A stretch of 64,000 nucleotides of DNA from assembly GCA_003056145.1 (NCBI GenBank), contig LSNL01000003.1, forward strand, positions 62,001-126,000, in the 5' to 3' direction. A program made the translations under genes and the position numbers. Source of the DNA: Parcubacteria group bacterium M10-OD1-1. GTDB lineage: Bacteria; Patescibacteria; Paceibacteria; Moranbacterales; UBA2206. Below are positions 18,549 through 27,464 of the stretch, piece after piece; the first letter of the stretch is position 1; each line of letters starts with the position of its first letter. A model generated the notes under the pieces. That model was not told where the DNA came from. It searched no databases and saw nothing but the letters and a program-made list of their open reading frames with translations.

Positions 18549-18577
18549 TTGTAGTTTAGTATATTCTTTGATATATT
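18549..18577 (+). promoter_or_regulatory. Promoter of the 139-aa insert gene
   Basis: TTGTAG (18549-18554) and TATATT (18572-18577) are 17 bp apart. The -35 overlaps the right arm of the palindrome at the left edge of the insert. Confidence 0.5.
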
Positions 18578-18634
18578 AAAGGAAGGAAAACAATGGTTAC
18601 AGTTCATTAAACAACAAAAAGGGAGGATAGGATA

Positions 18635-19054
18635 ATGAGAAGGTATTTTTATGGAATCGTATCGTATATTTTGCGTATAGTGACAAAAAAAAGAAAAAAA
18701 ATAATTCCAATTGGAATTCCGAAGATTAGTGCTGTTAATCTTTTTGGTATCGGCATTAGCCAAAGAGCAATGGTTGTCAGTAAAAGATTTAGAGGATATA
18801 GAGGAAGCGTGAAAATAGATAAAATTCCGTCAACAGTCATAAAAGGAAATACCTCTGCTATGCGTAAAGCATGGCTAGGTATAAGAGTGAGAGGATTTTT
18901 ATTTTCTCCAAACATTTTCTGTTCGGATTTTTCCGACTGTATAGAGCAGTTGGAGAAAAAAGGAGAAAAAAATTATGCGGAGTTTTTGCGAAAAATACAA
19001 GAAGATCCAGATTATCTTCTTTTTGAAAGATGTTTTTCCTGTTTTAAGAGATGA
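18635..19054 (+). CDS. Uncharacterised basic protein carried by the insert
   Basis: 139 aa, not recognised. The first two thirds are rich in Arg, Lys, Ile and Gly (for example VSKRFRGYRGSVKIDKIP), the last third acidic and Lys-rich (IEQLEKKGEKNYAEFL) with two cysteine clusters at the end (ERCFSCFKR). The ATG is preceded by gggagga at good spacing, unlike nearly all neighbours. A five-codon frame (18593-18610, after aaggaagg) lies in the leader. It ends in TGA and is followed at once by a terminator. The signals favour a real gene; function unknown. Confidence 0.6.
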   Translation: MRRYFYGIVSYILRIVTKKRKKIIPIGIPKISAVNLFGIGISQRAMVVSKRFRGYRGSVKIDKIPSTVIKGNTSAMRKAWLGIRVRGFLFSPNIFCSDFSDCIEQLEKKGEKNYAEFLRKIQEDPDYLLFERCFSCFKR

Positions 19055-19060
19055 AAATAT

Positions 19061-19087
19061 GGGGATTTGGGCAATGTCCAAATCCCC
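19061..19087 (+). terminator. Intrinsic terminator after the 139-aa gene
   Basis: Perfect 10-bp stem ggggatttgg / ccaaatcccc with a 7-nt loop, 6 bp after the stop codon. The following tract is T-rich but interrupted. Confidence 0.75.
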
Positions 19088-19257
19088 GTTGTGTTAGTTT
19101 AATAAGTAAAAATACATAGCTACTTATAGCATAAAAGTATCTTCTGAGTTTAATTTTGAAAATTATTATTTGTGGGAGTATGATGTTTGTGAAAGAAATG
19201 ATGAATTTAGTAGAATCAATAGAGTAAGCAGTTTGAGTATTTTTAAATATAAATTTT

Positions 19258-19320
19258 ATGAAAAATAATTTAGAACTTTTAGCTCCAGCGGGGAGTTTGG
19301 AAAAAATGAAATATGCCATT
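19258..19320 (+). repeat. 63-bp direct repeat, copy 2 (intact 5' end of the U32 gene)
   Basis: Identical to 18474-18536. The identity begins at the ATG (the base before differs) and stops at codon 21, after which this copy continues into the full gene. Confidence 0.95.
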
Positions 19321-20508
19321 AAATATGGGGCGGATGCGGTTTATGCTGGTGTGCCTGATTTTTCATTACGAGCAAGAATTAACGCTTTTACTTTTGAAAC
19401 TTTAAAAAAGGGTGTGGATTATGCACATAAAAAAAGTAGAAAATTCTATATAACTTTAAATATTTACGCGCACAACCAACATTTTGAAAAATTAGAAAAA
19501 CATTTGCAAGAATTGCAAAAAATTGAGATTGATGGAATTATTGTCAGCGATCCAGGCGTGTTGGCATTAGTAAAAGAATATTTGCCAAAGGTGGAAATTC
19601 ATCTTTCTACTCAAGCGAATGCAACTAATTGGCGGGCGGTGAAATTTTGGGTAGATCAGGGCGTGAAACGAGTAATCCTGGCACGAGAAGTGACTTTGGA
19701 GGAAATTAAAGAAATTCATCGACGAGTACCAGAAGTAGAGTTAGAATATTTCGTGCACGGAGCAATGTGTATGAGTTATTCAGGGCGGTGCATTTTGAGT
19801 AAATGGATGAGTGGGCGAAGTGCTAATTTGGGAGATTGCTCACAACCTTGTCGTTGGGGATATAAAAAAGTAGGAGATGAAAAATGCAAAGAGGAAAGCA
19901 AAGAAATGACGGTAGTTGATTATCAGGGAGAATTTGAAATGGAGTTAGAAGAAGATAATAATGGAACCTATTTTTTAAATAGTAAGGACTTAAACTTATT
20001 GACACATTTACAGGATTTAATTTCAGCTGGCGTAACATCATTCAAAATTGAAGGTCGCAATAAAAGTGTGTATTATTTGGCTACCGTAATTCGCGCTTAT
20101 CGGAAAGTTTTGGATAATTTAAAAGATAAAAAAATATTGCAAACCGAGTTGGATAATTTAAATGGCTTAGTTAATCGTGGTTATACAGTTGGATTTTTAC
20201 TAGGAGAAGAACCAGAGCATAATTTTGAAAATACACATAATAAGAGTCAATATGAATTTGTGGGGGAAGTTTTAAAAAGTGATAAAGAAAACCTAATTAA
20301 AATCAAAGTACACAACGCTATTTATACTGATGATGAAATTGAAATTATAAATACAGAAGGAAATTATCCAATAAAAGTTTTTAAAATTTACAATGAAAAA
20401 ATAGAAGAGCAAAAATCAGCCCACGGTGGGCATAAAGAGTTTTATTATTTAAAAATCAACAAAGAAAATATTGAGCTGATGTCGTTATTAAGAAAAAGAG
20501 TAAAATAA
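19258..20508 (+). CDS. U32 peptidase family protein, TrhP/YegQ-like
   Basis: Members of this group are annotated as collagenase-like peptidases; the YegQ/TrhP branch takes part in 5-hydroxyuridine formation in tRNA. Conserved features: LELLAPAGSLEKMKYAI at the N-terminus, GADAVYAG, LSTQANATN near residue 121, and the cysteine-rich HGAMCMSYSGRC ... GDCSQPC near 160-195 that binds an Fe-S cluster in relatives. Length 416 aa. The adjacent tgt fits a tRNA role. Its original start region lies 784 bp upstream as a duplicated fragment, and this copy lacks a Shine-Dalgarno. Confidence 0.87.
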   Translation: MKNNLELLAPAGSLEKMKYAIKYGADAVYAGVPDFSLRARINAFTFETLKKGVDYAHKKSRKFYITLNIYAHNQHFEKLEKHLQELQKIEIDGIIVSDPGVLALVKEYLPKVEIHLSTQANATNWRAVKFWVDQGVKRVILAREVTLEEIKEIHRRVPEVELEYFVHGAMCMSYSGRCILSKWMSGRSANLGDCSQPCRWGYKKVGDEKCKEESKEMTVVDYQGEFEMELEEDNNGTYFLNSKDLNLLTHLQDLISAGVTSFKIEGRNKSVYYLATVIRAYRKVLDNLKDKKILQTELDNLNGLVNRGYTVGFLLGEEPEHNFENTHNKSQYEFVGEVLKSDKENLIKIKVHNAIYTDDEIEIINTEGNYPIKVFKIYNEKIEEQKSAHGGHKEFYYLKINKENIELMSLLRKRVK

Positions 20509-20690
20509 TATGAAGATGACAGGATATGAAAATGATAAAAATTAATCTATAAAATTTTATTAGGAACTTTATTTTACAAACGGCAATGGTCTTGGTGGTA
20601 GCAACGGGCTGAGAGTCAATCATTATTTGTCAAAAATTCAGTAACCAAACACTTTTTTTATTGGTAATTTTTTTAAAAGAAAATTTAAAA

Positions 20691-20721
20691 TCCCGCAATC
20701 TGTCAATGACAGATTGCGGGA
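20691..20721 (-). terminator. Intrinsic terminator of the 155-aa minus-strand gene
   Basis: A 31-bp inverted repeat with 15 perfectly paired positions (tcccgcaatctgtca / tgacagattgcggga). On the minus strand it is followed by TTTTAAATTTTCTTTT. It starts 14 bp past the gene's stop. Confidence 0.85.
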
Positions 20722-20735
20722 GTCCAGGAGCTCTT

Positions 20736-21203
20736 TTAAGGAAAATTTGATAATAGGGATAAAATTTCAGCAGGAATGTCAGTATATCCGCTGACAAACC
20801 TATATCCAGAACGGAGTCCAGAAAAATTTTTATCAGTGAAACAACCGAAAGTTTTAGTGTTGGAAAAATAAAAAACTTGCAGAGCCAGCTTTTTAGCGGC
20901 ATCAAGCTCATTTATTTTTCCTGTCAGATAAACTTCTGGCAGAGCGTTGAACATTTTCGTTTTAATGTGATTATGTACTGTCCAGAGGACTTTTTGTTCC
21001 TTAGACAGCTTTCCCATCACCGTCTCGTTCGATGCAACTCGATCTTCTGGTGCTGGTGCCGGATTATCGGGATCAATTTGATCCCAGTCAACCGGTAAAA
21101 GGTCGGTCAGCTTAATCAATTCAGCAATAAAAATTTTTTTACCGAGAGACGTTCTTTTACAATGGTTTATTCGTCCACCGTACAAGCTTGTTTTTCCGTA
21201 CAT
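20736..21203 (-). CDS. Uncharacterised 155-aa soluble protein
   Basis: Not recognised. No signal peptide or membrane segment is visible. The middle (DLLPVDWDQIDPDNPAPAPEDR) is acidic and proline-rich, followed by a likely helical stretch (ETVMGKLSKEQKVLWTVHNH) and aromatic C-terminal residues. The ATG has an excellent ribosome site, aaggagg at 21210-21216, and the gene has its own consensus promoter, leader hairpin and terminator. It is an isolated monocistronic unit inserted between the U32 gene and glyS on the opposite strand. Confidence 0.65.
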   Translation of the reverse strand: MYGKTSLYGGRINHCKRTSLGKKIFIAELIKLTDLLPVDWDQIDPDNPAPAPEDRVASNETVMGKLSKEQKVLWTVHNHIKTKMFNALPEVYLTGKINELDAAKKLALQVFYFSNTKTFGCFTDKNFSGLRSGYRFVSGYTDIPAEILSLLSNFP

Positions 21204-21254
21204 AATTCTCCTCCTTGTGGATTTTGGGGAAAGGATTACCGATTCCCTTTAAGT

Positions 21255-21299
21255 AAAAAAAGGACCTAATCTGCAAAATTCGGTTGAATTTACAGATTA
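21255..21299 (-). promoter_or_regulatory. Attenuator-like hairpin in the leader of the 155-aa gene
   Basis: On the minus strand a long imperfect hairpin (arms at 21267-21281 and 21286-21299, core taatctg/cagatta) starts right after the promoter. It is followed five bases later by seven T residues (21255-21261). This is the layout of an intrinsic terminator placed before the gene it would control. Confidence 0.5.
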
Positions 21300-21303
21300 A
21301 GTT

Positions 21304-21332
21304 AGTATATGCCATCATCATTATTAAGTCAA
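21304..21332 (-). promoter_or_regulatory. Consensus-like promoter of the 155-aa gene
   Basis: Minus strand TTGACT (21327-21332), 17 bp, TATACT (21304-21309). Confidence 0.75.
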
Positions 21333-21392
21333 GAGCTCAGGTCCTAATCTTATTAACTAATTACAATAAATATTGCTAGTATTAACTCGGGT

Positions 21393-21421
21393 TTGATAAA
21401 ATGCAGAATGTAAACTATACT
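21393..21421 (+). promoter_or_regulatory. Promoter P1 for glyS
   Basis: TTGATA (21393-21398), 17 bp, TATACT (21416-21421). The leader to the glyS ATG would be about 125 nt. I looked for the T-box core sequence in it and found none. Confidence 0.55.
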
Positions 21422-21470
21422 TTGTTTGTGAGGTTAATTTTATTTTAGTATAGGTATAAAAATTTTTGGA

Positions 21471-21499
21471 TTTACAAGAATATTATAGTTAATTATACG
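21471..21499 (+). promoter_or_regulatory. Possible promoter P2 for glyS
   Basis: TTTACA (21471-21476), 17 bp, TATACG (21494-21499), about 50 bp before the ATG at 21555. Together with P1 and the minus-strand signals, this accounts for the 351-bp gap 21204-21554; I see no gene in it. Confidence 0.4.
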
Positions 21500-21554
21500 G
21501 AGATTTGTTAAAAATATTTAGATGGATGAGGCATAAATACTAAAAATTAAATTT

Positions 21555-22952
21555 ATGAGTGATAAAAAAGAGAGTAATAAAATGGAAAAAATTGTCGGTT
21601 GGGCGAAGAGAAGGGGTTTTGTTTTTCCGTCTAGTGAAATTTATGGTGGTTTCGGGGCTGTTTATGATTTTGGTCCTTACGGAGTAGAATTGGCAAAAAA
21701 CATTAAGGAAAATTGGTGGAAAGTGATGGTGCAGGAAAATGAGAACATTATTGGCTTGGATAGTAGCATTTTTATGCATCCAAAGGTTTGGGAAGCTTCT
21801 GGACATGTTAGTGGTTTTAGTGATCCGTTAGCAGAATGTAAACAATGTCACAGTCGGTTAAGAGTAGATCATCTTTTGGAGGATATCGGTGTTTTTGCTG
21901 ATGAAAAAATGAGTGATGAGGAAATTAATAAATTACTTGATGAAAATAGAGATGAAATTAAATGTCCAAAATGTGGAACAAAAGGTCAATTTTCTAAAGC
22001 GAAAAGTTTTAATCTCTTGGTAAAATCTAATTTGGGAAATTTTACAGAAGATTGGAATAAAGAACCAGCTTATTTGCGTGGCGAAACTTGTCAGGGAATT
22101 TATATCAATTTTAAAAATGTTTTGGATTCTACTCGACAAAAAATTCCTTTCGGAATTGCTCAAATTGGCAAAGCTTTTCGTAATGAAATCACTGCTCGCC
22201 AATTCATTTTTCGCAAACGAGAGTTTGAACAGATGGAATTTCAGTATTTTGTTCATCCAAATGAAGCGATGAAAAGTTATGAGGAGTGGCGAGAACGGCG
22301 TTGGCAATATTATTTAGATTTAGGAATTAAAGAGGAAAATCTAAAATGGCATAAACACGAAAATTTGGTTTTTTACGCTAAGGCGGCGTGGGACATTGAT
22401 TATAATTTCCCGTTTGGTTTCAAAGAATTAGAAGGGATACATTATCGTACGGATTATGATTTAACTCAACATAGTAAATTTTCTGGTAAAGATTTATCTT
22501 ATCGTAATCCACAAACTAACGAAAAATATATTCCCCATATTCTAGAAGCATCGGTTGGCGTCGATAGAACTTTTTTAGCGGTAATTACTGATGCCTATAC
22601 GGAAGAAAAGTTGGAAGATGGAAATAAGCGAGTAATGATGAAATTTCCTAAGAAACTGGCACCAATCAAAGTGGCAATTTCCCCTTTGTTAAAAAATAAA
22701 CCAGAATTAGTAACGAAGGCGCGGGAAATTTATAATAGTTTAAAATCGCAATATATGTGCGAATTTGATGACAATGGAAATATTGGAAAGCGTTATCGTC
22801 GGCAAGATGAAATTGGAACTCCATATTGTTTAACGGTTGATTTTGAGACTTTGGAAAATGATACTGTTACTATTCGTGACCGAGATACAATGGTGCAAGA
22901 AAGAGTTAAGGTTGAAAAATTGGAAGAATTTTTAAAAAATAAATTAAAATAA
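21555..22952 (+). CDS. glyS: Glycyl-tRNA synthetase, single-chain (eukaryote/archaeal-like) type
   Basis: Class II aminoacyl-tRNA synthetase that charges tRNA-Gly. It starts with the typical KRRGFVFPSSEIYGG and GAVYDFGPYG, carries zinc-type cysteine pairs (CKQC near 95 and CPKC near 137), motif 2 around AFRNEITARQFIFRKREFEQME, and motif 3 in HILEASVGVDRTFLAV. The anticodon-binding domain is the last ~100 residues (APIKVAISPLLKN). Length 465 aa. First gene of a long plus-strand run. Confidence 0.95.
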   Translation: MSDKKESNKMEKIVGWAKRRGFVFPSSEIYGGFGAVYDFGPYGVELAKNIKENWWKVMVQENENIIGLDSSIFMHPKVWEASGHVSGFSDPLAECKQCHSRLRVDHLLEDIGVFADEKMSDEEINKLLDENRDEIKCPKCGTKGQFSKAKSFNLLVKSNLGNFTEDWNKEPAYLRGETCQGIYINFKNVLDSTRQKIPFGIAQIGKAFRNEITARQFIFRKREFEQMEFQYFVHPNEAMKSYEEWRERRWQYYLDLGIKEENLKWHKHENLVFYAKAAWDIDYNFPFGFKELEGIHYRTDYDLTQHSKFSGKDLSYRNPQTNEKYIPHILEASVGVDRTFLAVITDAYTEEKLEDGNKRVMMKFPKKLAPIKVAISPLLKNKPELVTKAREIYNSLKSQYMCEFDDNGNIGKRYRRQDEIGTPYCLTVDFETLENDTVTIRDRDTMVQERVKVEKLEEFLKNKLK

Positions 22953-22962
22953 TTTTAAATAT

Positions 22963-24360
22963 ATGAAAATCACACTTACGAATGAAAAAATAAAAGCTAA
23001 AAAATTTACCAAAATTTTATTTTCAGAAAAAAATGCGACAAATCGCTTTGTTATTAAAAATGAGCAAGAAATTTTGGAAATTAAAACTGTCAAAAAGGAA
23101 AAAATGAATAGGCGAAAATGGATTATTTTTGTGAGAGGGATTATCTTGGAAGCCAAAAAAAATAAACTTAAAAATATTGTAATTAACTGGGAAGAATTGA
23201 TAAAATTTAATAATTTAGGCGAAGATTTGGAAAAACTTTTTGTAGAAAATGTGGAATTGGCAAATTATGAATTCTGTAAATACAAAAAGAAACCGAAGGA
23301 GGGGTGGAGTAATCTTGAAGAAATAAAATTAATTATGGAGAGTGATAAGAAAAGTGTTTTCGAAAAAAAAATTCAAGAAGCTCAAATAGTTATGGAACAG
23401 GTTAATCGTTGTCGTAATTTAGCTAACACTCCTGGTGGAGATATGACACCAGAAATTTTGGTTAAGGAGACACGAAAAATGATTGCAGGAACGGGAATTA
23501 AAATTCAAGTATTGGACGAAAAACAAATTAAAAAAAATAGAATGGGAGGAGTTTTGGCTGTAGGAAGTGGTAGTCAATATAAGCCAAGATTTATAATCCT
23601 AGAATACAAAAACGGGGGTAAAACTGAAAAGCCAATTGTTTTAGTTGGTAAGGGAGTAACATTTGATTCGGGTGGAATTGACACTAAGCCACATCCATAT
23701 GCTTTAGAGATGATGATGGATATGAGTGGTGGATCGGCAGTTATTGGAACAATTGTGGCTTTGGCAAAATTAAAAGTTAAAAAAAATATCGTAGCGCTTA
23801 TTCCAGCGGTGGAGAATATGCCAAGTGGAACAAGCTTTCGTCCAGGAGACATTGTAGAAATGATGGATGGCACAATGGTAGAGATTGGACACACTGATGC
23901 TGAAGGTCGTTTGATTTTAGCAGACGCTTTAACTTTAGCTAAAAAATATAAGCCGAGTAGGGTTATTGATGTAGCGACTTTAACTGGAGCAGCAGTAATA
24001 GCCTTAGGTGAGCGAGCCAATGCTATCTTTACTAATAATGATGAGCTAGCTAAATTAGTAGAAAGAACGGCTGAGAAAGTTGGCGATTTTGTTTGGCGAT
24101 TGCCTTTATGGGAAGAATATGAAAGTGATATTAAAGGAAACTTTGGAGAAATTTCCAATATAAATACTAAGGCTAAATCAGGTTATGGAAGCCCAACTAC
24201 GGCAGCAACATTTTTAAAACATTTTGCTAAAGATTATAAAAAAGAATGGATGCATATTGATATCGCTCCGAGAATGACGGCGGTTTATGACGAAAACCTT
24301 ACTAAAGGAGCAACTGGAACGCCAATAAGAATGTTAGTAGAATTGTTAACTAAAATCTAA
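22963..24360 (+). CDS. pepA: Leucyl aminopeptidase, M17 family
   Basis: Cytosolic two-metal aminopeptidase. The conserved KGVTFDSGGID (Lys and Asp ligands) lies near residue 230, the NMPSG loop near 287, and HTDAEGRLILADAL near 310; the last replaces the usual NTDAEGRL with His for Asn. The C-terminal GATGTPIRMLVE is typical. The N-terminal ~170 residues are divergent and Lys-rich. Length 465 aa. It follows glyS by 10 bp. Confidence 0.93.
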   Translation: MKITLTNEKIKAKKFTKILFSEKNATNRFVIKNEQEILEIKTVKKEKMNRRKWIIFVRGIILEAKKNKLKNIVINWEELIKFNNLGEDLEKLFVENVELANYEFCKYKKKPKEGWSNLEEIKLIMESDKKSVFEKKIQEAQIVMEQVNRCRNLANTPGGDMTPEILVKETRKMIAGTGIKIQVLDEKQIKKNRMGGVLAVGSGSQYKPRFIILEYKNGGKTEKPIVLVGKGVTFDSGGIDTKPHPYALEMMMDMSGGSAVIGTIVALAKLKVKKNIVALIPAVENMPSGTSFRPGDIVEMMDGTMVEIGHTDAEGRLILADALTLAKKYKPSRVIDVATLTGAAVIALGERANAIFTNNDELAKLVERTAEKVGDFVWRLPLWEEYESDIKGNFGEISNINTKAKSGYGSPTTAATFLKHFAKDYKKEWMHIDIAPRMTAVYDENLTKGATGTPIRMLVELLTKI

Positions 24361-24382
24361 ACTTAATAAAATTAAGTTTAGA
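24356..24382 (+). other. Inverted repeat at the end of pepA
   Basis: A perfect 12-bp stem (tctaaacttaat / attaagtttaga, loop aaa) that includes the pepA stop codon. No T tract follows, so it may be an RNA-stabilising or processing hairpin more than a terminator. Confidence 0.5.
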
Positions 24383-24440
24383 TTAACAACTGAAAACTTC
24401 TAACTTTGTAATGTAACTTACGTTAAGAAAAAATATAATC

Positions 24441-25709
24441 ATGAACTATAAAAAAACTAAATTAAAAAATGGCTTGAGAGTGATAACTATTCCGATGGTG
24501 GGCACAAAAACTGTTACAGTAGTTACTATGGTCGGAGTAGGCTCTCGTTACGAAACAGAAAAAGAAGCTGGGCTTTCACATTTTATTGAGCATATGTTAT
24601 TTAAAGGAACTAAAAAACGTCCAACGGCTTTAGATATTTCTAGCGAATTAGACAATGTTGGTGGGGAATTTAATGCCTTTACTTCTAAAGAGACTACTGG
24701 CTATTACGCTAAAGTAGATGCTAAACATATTAAAATAGCTTTAGATATTATTGCTGATATTTATCTTAATTCTAAAATAGAACCAAAAGAAATAGAAAAA
24801 GAAAAGAGAACTATCTTACAAGAATTAAATATGTATGAAGATATGCCAATGCAAAATGTGGAAGATGTTTTTGAGAAATTACTTTATTCTGGAAATAGCC
24901 TAGGAAGAGAGATTATTGGTTACAAAAAAACCATTCAATTATTTCAGCGAAAAGATTTTTTGAAATATAAGAAGCGTTTTTATTTAGCTAATGATACAGT
25001 AGTTTGTATAGCGGGAAAATTTGATGAAAAAAAAGTAATTACCCAGGTGAAAAAGTATTTTTCTACGATGTCAGAAGGTAGCAAGTCAGAAATTATCTCA
25101 GTAGAAGAAAAACAAAAAATGCCTCAATCAAAAATTAAATTTAAGAAAACTGATCAAACTCATTTATCACTAGGGTTTAGATCTTACAAACAAAATCATA
25201 AAGATCAATATGTTTTATTTTTAATAGCTGTTATTTTAGGAGGGAATATGTCTAGTCGGATGTTTATAGAAGTTAGAGAGCGAAGAGGGTTAGCTTATTA
25301 TATTAAAACAGGAAGAGAAAGTTTTATTGATTGTGGACATTTAACTACTAGAGCAGGAATAGAACATAAAAACTTGGAGCTAGCTATTGAAACTATTTTA
25401 GGTGAATATCGAAAAATAGCTCAAGAAAAAATTTCTTTTAGGGAATTACAAAGAGCTAAGGATTATATCAAAGGAAAAACTATTATGGGAATGGAAGCCT
25501 CTGATGAGGTAGCAATGTATTTCATTGAACAAGAAGTGACTAAAAAAGAAGTATTAACTATAGAAGAAAAATTTGAGCTTATTGATAAAGTTACTCCAGA
25601 TGATATACTAAGAGTAGCTCAGGATATAATCAAAAAAGAAAAGCTAAATTTAGCTATTATTGGTCCACATAAAAATAATGCAAAATTAAAAAGCCTATTA
25701 AAATTATAA
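24441..25709 (+). CDS. M16 family zinc peptidase (processing-peptidase-like)
   Basis: Pitrilysin-type metalloprotease. The inverted zinc motif HFIEH is near residue 48, with the downstream Glu about 76 residues later in the EKEKRTILQEL helix. The C-terminal half carries the family RERRGLAYYI. Length 422 aa matches bacterial single-chain processing peptidases such as YmxG. The AI-2E family gene follows by 4 bp. Confidence 0.92.
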   Translation: MNYKKTKLKNGLRVITIPMVGTKTVTVVTMVGVGSRYETEKEAGLSHFIEHMLFKGTKKRPTALDISSELDNVGGEFNAFTSKETTGYYAKVDAKHIKIALDIIADIYLNSKIEPKEIEKEKRTILQELNMYEDMPMQNVEDVFEKLLYSGNSLGREIIGYKKTIQLFQRKDFLKYKKRFYLANDTVVCIAGKFDEKKVITQVKKYFSTMSEGSKSEIISVEEKQKMPQSKIKFKKTDQTHLSLGFRSYKQNHKDQYVLFLIAVILGGNMSSRMFIEVRERRGLAYYIKTGRESFIDCGHLTTRAGIEHKNLELAIETILGEYRKIAQEKISFRELQRAKDYIKGKTIMGMEASDEVAMYFIEQEVTKKEVLTIEEKFELIDKVTPDDILRVAQDIIKKEKLNLAIIGPHKNNAKLKSLLKL

Positions 25710-25713
25710 GCTT

Positions 25714-26742
25714 ATGGAAAAATTAAAAATAGAAATTTCAACTAAATCAATCATAAAAATCATGGCTGTTATTTTAGTCGGTTGGTTTTTATATCTAGTA
25801 AGAGATATTATTATTCTCTTTTTTATTGCTTTAATTATTGTTTCAGCTATTGATTCTACGGTTGATTGGTTACAAAAAAAGAAAATTCCTCGTTCGGTAG
25901 GAGTATCTATTATTTATTTGTTTTTAATTATTGTAACTAGTTTAGCGGTTTCTTTTTTAATACCTCCAATTGCTCATCAGTTTTCAGATTTTTCTCAAAA
26001 CTTTCCCGCATATTATCAAAAGACTGAACATTTGCTTGGAACTACTTCTAATTTTTTTCAATCAAAACATATTAATGTTACTACGCAAAATCTTTTTGAC
26101 AATATTAGCAATTGGATTTCACATATTCCACAGAATCTTTTCTCTACAACTATAGGTGTTTTTTCTGGCTTAGTCTCAGTAGTATCTGTTTTATCAATAG
26201 CTTTTTATATGGCAGTGGAAGAAGACGGAATTAATAAATTGATAGCTTCAGTAACTCCTAGTAAGTATCAAAAATATATTGTTGATTTATCCACTAGAAT
26301 AAAATACAAAATTGGTAAATGGATGCAAGGGCAAATTTCTTTAATGCTAATAGTCTTTATCTTAGATTATATCGGCTTAAGCTTGGCTGGTATTCCGTAT
26401 GCTTTAGCGTTAGCTGTTATTGCTGGTCTTTTGGAGATTATACCTTATATTGGTCCAATTATTTCGGCTGTACCTGGAGCTATTTTAGGATTTTTAATTT
26501 CTCCGATTAAAGGTATTTTAGCAATCTTAGTTTATTTCATAGTACAACAAACTGAGAGTAATGTTTTAACTCCTTTAATTATGAAAAAGGCTGTTGGTCT
26601 AAACCCAGCAGTAGTTATTATAGTTCTTTTAATTGGGGCAAAGCTGGCAGGAATTACGGGAGCTATTTTAGCTGTACCAATTGCTACAGCGATAGGACTT
26701 TTTATTAGAGATTTATTCTTTAAAGAAAATCAAAAAAATTAG
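25714..26742 (+). CDS. AI-2E family transporter (PerM/TqsA-like)
   Basis: Polytopic membrane protein of 342 aa with about eight hydrophobic segments and a hydrophilic region at residues ~85-145. The C-terminal AGLLEIIPYIGPIISAVPGAI, QQTESNVLTPLIM and GLNPAVVIIVLLIGAKLAGI are hallmark stretches. Family members export small molecules or ions; the name does not prove autoinducer transport. Confidence 0.87.
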   Translation: MEKLKIEISTKSIIKIMAVILVGWFLYLVRDIIILFFIALIIVSAIDSTVDWLQKKKIPRSVGVSIIYLFLIIVTSLAVSFLIPPIAHQFSDFSQNFPAYYQKTEHLLGTTSNFFQSKHINVTTQNLFDNISNWISHIPQNLFSTTIGVFSGLVSVVSVLSIAFYMAVEEDGINKLIASVTPSKYQKYIVDLSTRIKYKIGKWMQGQISLMLIVFILDYIGLSLAGIPYALALAVIAGLLEIIPYIGPIISAVPGAILGFLISPIKGILAILVYFIVQQTESNVLTPLIMKKAVGLNPAVVIIVLLIGAKLAGITGAILAVPIATAIGLFIRDLFFKENQKN

Positions 26743-26760
26743 TTTGATGAATTAACTTTT

Positions 26761-27453
26761 ATGAAAGCAGGAACACTATATATAGTTGCCACTCCGATTG
26801 GTAATTTAAAAGATATTACTTATAGAGCTGTAGAAACTTTAAAAAAGGTTGATTTAATTGTTTGTGAGGACACTAGAACATCTAAAAAGCTTTTAAATAA
26901 TTATGAAATAGTCACTCCTGTCTGGTCTTTTTATCGAAATATTCATAAAGGAGGAGCTATTAAACCAGTTCCTAAGTTAAAATCAATTTTAGAGAAGCTT
27001 CAAACAGGAAAAGAAGTAGCTTTAATAACTGATGCTGGTACACCTGGAATTTCTGATCCTGGTAATCAATTAGTGGAGATAGCTATTAAAAATGAAATAA
27101 CTGTAGTTCCAATTCCAGGATCTTCAGCTTTAATTTCTTTAGCTAGTATTTCAGGAATTGATTTATCACAATTTATTTTTTTAGGGTTTCCGCCACATAA
27201 AAAAGGAAGAGAGACTTTTTTTAAGGAAGTCTTAGCTTTAAAATATCCAGTTATTTATTATGAATCTCCTCATCGCTTAATTAAAAACTTAGAGCTTTTA
27301 AAAAGGCTTCAATCAACAAAAAATATTATTTTAGGTCGGGAATTGACTAAAATGTTTGAAGAAATAGTCAGAGGAACAGTAGAAGAAATACTGATTTATT
27401 TTAATAATTTTCAAAATAAAGTAAAAGGAGAAATAGTTATTATAATTTATTAA
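26761..27453 (+). CDS. rsmI: 16S rRNA (cytidine-1402-2'-O)-methyltransferase RsmI
   Basis: SAM-dependent tetrapyrrole-methylase-fold enzyme. Visible: LYIVATPIGNLKDITYRA, VCEDTRTSKKLL, ITDAGTPGISDPG and FLGFPPHKKGR. At 230 aa it lacks the roughly 50-residue C-terminal extension of the E. coli protein. It lies 18 bp after the transporter and 11 bp before metG. Confidence 0.92.
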   Translation: MKAGTLYIVATPIGNLKDITYRAVETLKKVDLIVCEDTRTSKKLLNNYEIVTPVWSFYRNIHKGGAIKPVPKLKSILEKLQTGKEVALITDAGTPGISDPGNQLVEIAIKNEITVVPIPGSSALISLASISGIDLSQFIFLGFPPHKKGRETFFKEVLALKYPVIYYESPHRLIKNLELLKRLQSTKNIILGRELTKMFEEIVRGTVEEILIYFNNFQNKVKGEIVIIIY

Positions 27454-27464
27454 GAAACTTAAGC

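Larger units (their letters stand above)
18537..19257. mobile_element. 721-bp insert between two copies of a 63-bp direct repeat
   Basis: The segment separates a truncated copy from the intact U32 gene. It holds a palindrome at its left edge (ctacaa/ttgtag, 18537-18554), a promoter, one 139-codon gene with a strong ribosome site, and a terminator hairpin. No transposase, integrase or clear terminal inverted repeats are visible, so the type of element is unknown. A 63-bp duplication is far longer than normal transposon target duplications. Confidence 0.55.

Noticed and set aside
20630..20911. 93-codon minus-strand frame overlapping the 155-aa gene
   Set aside because: It runs through the terminator hairpin, lacks a ribosome site and overlaps a better-supported gene.
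21422..21554. T-box riboswitch ahead of glyS
   Set aside because: The leader is long enough, but the conserved T-box core and a terminator/antiterminator pair are not visible.
23574..24158. 194-codon minus-strand frame inside pepA
   Set aside because: It is antisense to conserved pepA sequence, with Ser/Pro-rich low-complexity translation typical of shadow frames.
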